From Candidatus Kuenenia stuttgartensis (lineage in GTDB: Bacteria; Planctomycetota; UBA1135; UBA2386): a stretch of 9,775 bases of DNA. Positions 7,312 to 9,775 of this stretch are shown in pieces. The DNA is taken from contig CAMAUH010000125.1 of NCBI GenBank assembly GCA_945861365.1, positions 1 to 9,775 of the forward strand. Reading direction: 5' to 3'. Position 1 is the first letter of the stretch. Every line of letters starts with the position of its first letter. A program made the position numbers and the translations under genes. The notes beneath the pieces are model-generated. The model saw nothing but the letters and a program-made list of their open reading frames with translations. It did not search any database and was not told the DNA's origin.

Positions 7312-7315
7312 TCCT
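7312..7315 (-). promoter_or_regulatory. Ribosome binding site deciding the start of the haem protein
   Basis: The minus strand reads GGATAGGA, then CGCGCC, then ATG (7305). AGGA with 6-base spacing is the clearest Shine-Dalgarno site in the window. It favours ATG 7305 over the longer ORF start at 7356 and the internal ATG at 7296. Confidence 0.55.
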
Positions 7316-7418
7316 ATCCAAGGGTTTGGCCGTTCTCGGGCCGGTACGAAGAGCACTTCTGATTCGACGAGGCGCCGGGAGCGCGCCGTGCGGGATCCGT
7401 TCGGTCAGCCTGCGTCGG

Positions 7419-7826
7419 CTAGCTGGCCCAATGCAGCGTGATCGGCGCGTCGATGTCCGGGTGCAGGCTCTTGTGCACCGGGCAGCCGTGGGCGGCGTTC
7501 TCGAGCACCTTCTTCTGCTCGGCGTCGTAGGTGCCGGTGATGTGCACCTCGACCGGCAGGCGGCCGATGCGGCGCGGGGTCGCGTTCATGTGCTTCTCGA
7601 CCTTCGCGGTGGCGCCCTTCAGCTGGATGCCGCGGCGGCGCGCGACGATGCCCATCGTCGTCAGGATGCACGTGGCCAGGGCCGTGGCGACGAGGTCGGT
7701 GGGGGAGAAGAAGCGGCCGAGGCCTTCGTTGTCCTTCGGCGCGTCGGTCTGCAGCTTGGCCGTCGACGGGCCGTGGACGGCGGTGCAGCAGAGATCGCCT
7801 TCGTAGGTGGCGGAGATGGTGACCAT
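7419..7826 (-). CDS. OsmC-family protein
   Basis: A 135-residue protein of the OsmC/Ohr superfamily, small cytoplasmic dimers that in characterised members reduce organic hydroperoxides with two cysteines. Visible here are the N-terminal beta strands MVTISATYEGDL, the segment FFSPTDLVATALATCILTTM (40-59) carrying the first conserved Cys53 on the central helix, and HGCPVHKSLHPDI (113-125) carrying Cys115. These two positions match the redox pair. Two more cysteines, C13 and C14, near the N-terminus are not typical. The overall sequence is nearer the general OsmC/YhfA-like group than Ohr, so peroxidase activity is possible but not proven. The frame is open far upstream (to 8207), but that part is shadow of the J-protein gene; ATG 7826 gives the normal family length. 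No Shine-Dalgarno site is seen. It follows the J-protein gene by 31 bp and is probably cotranscribed with it. Confidence 0.87.
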   Translation of the reverse strand: MVTISATYEGDLCCTAVHGPSTAKLQTDAPKDNEGLGRFFSPTDLVATALATCILTTMGIVARRRGIQLKGATAKVEKHMNATPRRIGRLPVEVHITGTYDAEQKKVLENAAHGCPVHKSLHPDIDAPITLHWAS

Positions 7827-7857
7827 GCGCGCAGCGTAGGCCGCGCGCCCGGTTCGA

Positions 7858-8736
7858 TCACCCGGCCAGCGTCTCGTAGGCGCGTTGGATCGCGGTGAAG
7901 CGGGCTGTCGCCTCCTGCTGCGCGACCGGACCGAGGTTGGGCTGCGCGTCGGGATGGAACTTGCGGACCAGCTCGCGGTGGCGCTTGCGGATCTGGTCCG
8001 GCGTCGCGTCGGCGGGCAGGCCGAGCACGTCGAGGGCCTGCGCGCGGGAATCGCCGGGCCGCGGTGCGCCGGCGGGCCGTTCGCGTTCGCCGCGGCGGTC
8101 GCCCTGCAGGTATTGCGCACGCGCCAGATGGAACAGCATGCGCGCCCGCGGCGCGGCGATGCCGAGCCCGCGCGCGACGTCGTGCAGCGCCTGGTGTTCG
8201 TTGGCACCGAAGCTGCCGTCGGCGAACGCGACGAGGCAGCACCAGCAGAACAGCGAGTCGAGCTCGGCGTCGTCGAGGCCCGTGCCGATGCGCGCGGCGA
8301 GGCCGATGCGGTCGGTGACCGGCAGCGGTTGCGCTTCCCACGTGCGCACCTCGTCGAGGTGCACCGGGTCGCCGAAGCGCTCGAGCACGAAATGGCGCAC
8401 GGCCTCGCGTTCCTTCGCGGACATCGGACCGTCGGCCTCGGCGACCGCGGCGAGCAGGTAGTAGACGCGGCGCGGCAGCGAAGCGCGCGCGAACGCGTTC
8501 TGCGCCGCTTCGCTCCATTCCACGCGCGTGCGGGCGTGGTGCGACAGGATGCGTGCCAGCGGCGCCACCGAATCGAACGCGAGCTTGAAGCCGGCCAGGC
8601 CGAGCAGAAGCCGCAGCAGGCCGATCGGATCCGGGATGTGCAGGCGATCCAGGAAGCCGGTGCCGGCCAGCGTGATCAGCAGCAGGCCTGCGCAGAAGCG
8701 CAGGATCCAGTGACGCGGCGAGGAGCGGTCGAACAT
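7858..8736 (-). CDS. DjlA-like membrane-anchored co-chaperone (TerB plus J domain)
   Basis: A 292-residue protein with the order of E. coli DjlA (271 residues): N-terminal membrane segment, TerB-like domain, C-terminal J domain. Hydrophobic stretches lie at about 11-28 and 38-54. The TerB-like helical region spans about 88-210, with two acidic turns of the kind typical of that fold (AEADGPMSAKERE, 99-111, and FADGSFGANEHQAL, 171-184). A charged, proline-rich linker follows (211-230). The J domain (about 231-292) has ALDVLGLPADAT, the lysine/arginine helix and the essential HPD at 261-263, so stimulation of DnaK ATPase is expected, acting at the inner face of the membrane. The TerB part contains an unusual CWCC cluster (C164, C166, C167). 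The gene sits 28 bp after the EamA transporter and 31 bp before the OsmC gene. The gene name djlA is not assigned because orthology cannot be shown from this sequence alone. Confidence 0.85.
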   Translation of the reverse strand: MFDRSSPRHWILRFCAGLLLITLAGTGFLDRLHIPDPIGLLRLLLGLAGFKLAFDSVAPLARILSHHARTRVEWSEAAQNAFARASLPRRVYYLLAAVAEADGPMSAKEREAVRHFVLERFGDPVHLDEVRTWEAQPLPVTDRIGLAARIGTGLDDAELDSLFCWCCLVAFADGSFGANEHQALHDVARGLGIAAPRARMLFHLARAQYLQGDRRGERERPAGAPRPGDSRAQALDVLGLPADATPDQIRKRHRELVRKFHPDAQPNLGPVAQQEATARFTAIQRAYETLAG

Positions 8737-8764
8737 CGGCGCGGCGGCACGGTAGCGAACGGGT

Positions 8765-9679
8765 CTAGCGACGCCACAGCGGCAGCAGCAAGCTGGCGAC
8801 GATCAGGCCGATGCCGGACCAGCGCCACGCGTCGGGCCAGTCGTCGAACACCGTGATGCTGAACAGCGTCGCGAACGCCACCTGCAGGTAGCCGACCGCC
8901 GCCGCGCGCCCGGCCGCTTCGCGCGCGAAGCCCTTCGTCATCGCCACCTGCGCCAACTGCGTGGTGACGCCGATGCCGACCAGCAGCGCCCAGTCGCTAG
9001 CATCCGGCCATTGCCAGGCCGGCAGCGCGAACGGCGCCGCGATCGGCACGGTCAGCGCGTGGAACCAGAACACGACCACCAGCGGGCTCTCCGAGCGCCC
9101 CAGGCGCCGCACGGTCACGTAGGCGAACGCCGACAGGATCGCGCCGAGCAACGCGACGAACGCGAACTGCCACGGCCACGGTGCCTGGGTGGTCGCGCGC
9201 GGGCCGAACAGCCAGTCAGGATGCGCGATCAGCAGCACGCCCGCGAAGGCGCCGACCAGCGCCACCACGACGCGCAGTTCGAGCCGTTCGCGCAGCACCC
9301 ACGCCGCCAGCAGCGCGGTGAACAGCGGTGCGGTCTGGTGGATCACGGCGGCCTCGGCGAGTGGCAGGTGCGCCACGGCGCCGAAGTAGCAGACCAGCGC
9401 GGTCGAGCCGATCGCGCCGCGCAGCAGCAGCAGGCCCAGACGCCCGCCGAGCGGCGACTTGCGGGCGTGCGCGAGCATCGCGCTGGCGAGCACCAGCGCC
9501 ACGACGCCGCGCGCGAACACGATCTCCATCGTCGGCAGCGAGCGGCTGGCGAACTTCACCATCAGGCTCATCACCGCGAACCAGAACGCCGACTGCACCA
9601 TGTAGCCGAGGCCGCCGCGAGTGGCAGGCGCTGCGGCCGGTGGCGGGCTGGTGGCGGACGCTGCAGCGGTCGCGGTCAT
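8765..9679 (-). CDS. EamA/DMT-family transporter, ten membrane segments
   Basis: A 304-residue inner-membrane protein of the drug/metabolite transporter superfamily, with two EamA repeats of five helices each. Hydrophobic segments lie near 24-42, 52-70, 80-102, 108-129, 136-153, 170-191, 198-219, 229-250, 257-277 and 285-302. Family signatures include FARGVVAL after helix 1, HLPLAEAAVIHQTAPLFTAL (104-123) across helices 3-4, VLRERLELR (128-136) and YLQVAFATLFS (264-274) in the second half. Members export amino acids, nucleosides or other metabolites; the substrate here cannot be told. The first 22 residues are Ala/Pro/Thr-rich and cytoplasmic. The start at 9679 is supported by an ATGA overlap with the preceding gene (9676-9679), which suggests translational coupling. 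No Shine-Dalgarno site is apparent. Confidence 0.9.
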   Translation of the reverse strand: MTATAAASATSPPPAAAPATRGGLGYMVQSAFWFAVMSLMVKFASRSLPTMEIVFARGVVALVLASAMLAHARKSPLGGRLGLLLLRGAIGSTALVCYFGAVAHLPLAEAAVIHQTAPLFTALLAAWVLRERLELRVVVALVGAFAGVLLIAHPDWLFGPRATTQAPWPWQFAFVALLGAILSAFAYVTVRRLGRSESPLVVVFWFHALTVPIAAPFALPAWQWPDASDWALLVGIGVTTQLAQVAMTKGFAREAAGRAAAVGYLQVAFATLFSITVFDDWPDAWRWSGIGLIVASLLLPLWRR

Positions 9680-9775
9680 CGTGCGGAGGCCAGCTTCAGC
9701 TCCTTCGCGAAGCCGGCGTGCACAGCAGTGTCACCGCCCAGTTCGACGATGCGCGCATCGTCGGGATGCAGTTGC
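9676..9775 (-). CDS. C-terminal end of an unidentified protein (5' part outside window)
   Basis: Only the last 32 codons are in view. They read QLHPDDARIVELGG, DTAVHAGFAKEL, KLASAR and then TGA. The stop overlaps the EamA ATG in an ATGA arrangement, and third codon positions are GC-rich as in the neighbouring genes, so this is very likely a real gene end rather than chance. The segment is too short to name a family. Confidence 0.6.
   Translation of the reverse strand, partial: QLHPDDARIVELGGDTAVHAGFAKELKLASAR

Noticed and set aside
7306..7418. Search for a promoter, small RNA or terminator in the 113-bp gap
   Set aside because: Apart from the AGGA site at 7312-7315, only short 4-bp complementary stretches such as GAAG/CTTC were seen, which is not enough to call a feature.
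7885..8856. Plus-strand ORF (323 codons) opposite the DjlA-like gene
   Set aside because: Antisense shadow; the minus-strand frame shows the HPD J domain and TerB-like region.

Overview
The window is a GC-rich chromosomal segment with eight genes and one gene tail. Planctomycetota is the best-supported origin (inference). The 868-residue protein at 4699-7305 has the layout typical of Planctomycetota/Verrucomicrobiota proteins: an N-terminal beta-propeller 'dehydrogenase' domain, a helical-repeat middle and a C-terminal CxxCH haem domain. The partial protein at 2-1024, with kelch-like DSQRGR...FGG...WEWDG repeats and a separate beta-rich C-terminal region, is a common style of secreted protein in the same phylum. 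Shine-Dalgarno sites are absent or weak before most genes, so several starts rest on protein homology, overlaps or context.

Layout: the kelch-like gene at the left edge is the only one on the plus strand, and it converges on topB (48 bp gap). Everything else is on the minus strand. In minus-strand order these are: the last 32 codons of an unidentified gene (9676-9775); an EamA/DMT-family exporter (8765-9679), overlapping it by ATGA; a DjlA-like membrane J-protein (7858-8736); and an OsmC-family protein (7419-7826). These four are packed with gaps of -4, 28 and 31 bp and look like one transcription unit. A 113-bp gap precedes the haem protein gene (4699-7305). Then come abiEi (4006-4605, or from 4647) and abiEii (3263-4009), overlapping by ATGA, and topB (1073-3232) starts only 30 bp after abiEii. 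No gene-free stretch exceeds 113 bp.

The most informative part is the AbiE module, a type IV toxin-antitoxin / abortive-infection pair with a winged-helix antitoxin and a nucleotidyltransferase-like toxin. Just in front of the antitoxin is an AT-rich, near-perfect 13-bp inverted repeat (4611-4640), set in otherwise GC-rich DNA. It covers a plausible -35/-10 pair, as expected for an autorepressed AbiE promoter. If transcription runs through the 30-bp gap, the same regulation would reach the type IA topoisomerase TopB. No integrase, transposase, tRNA, rRNA, CRISPR array or attachment site was seen. I found no clearly new system. The AbiE-topB arrangement and its operator are the points most worth checking.
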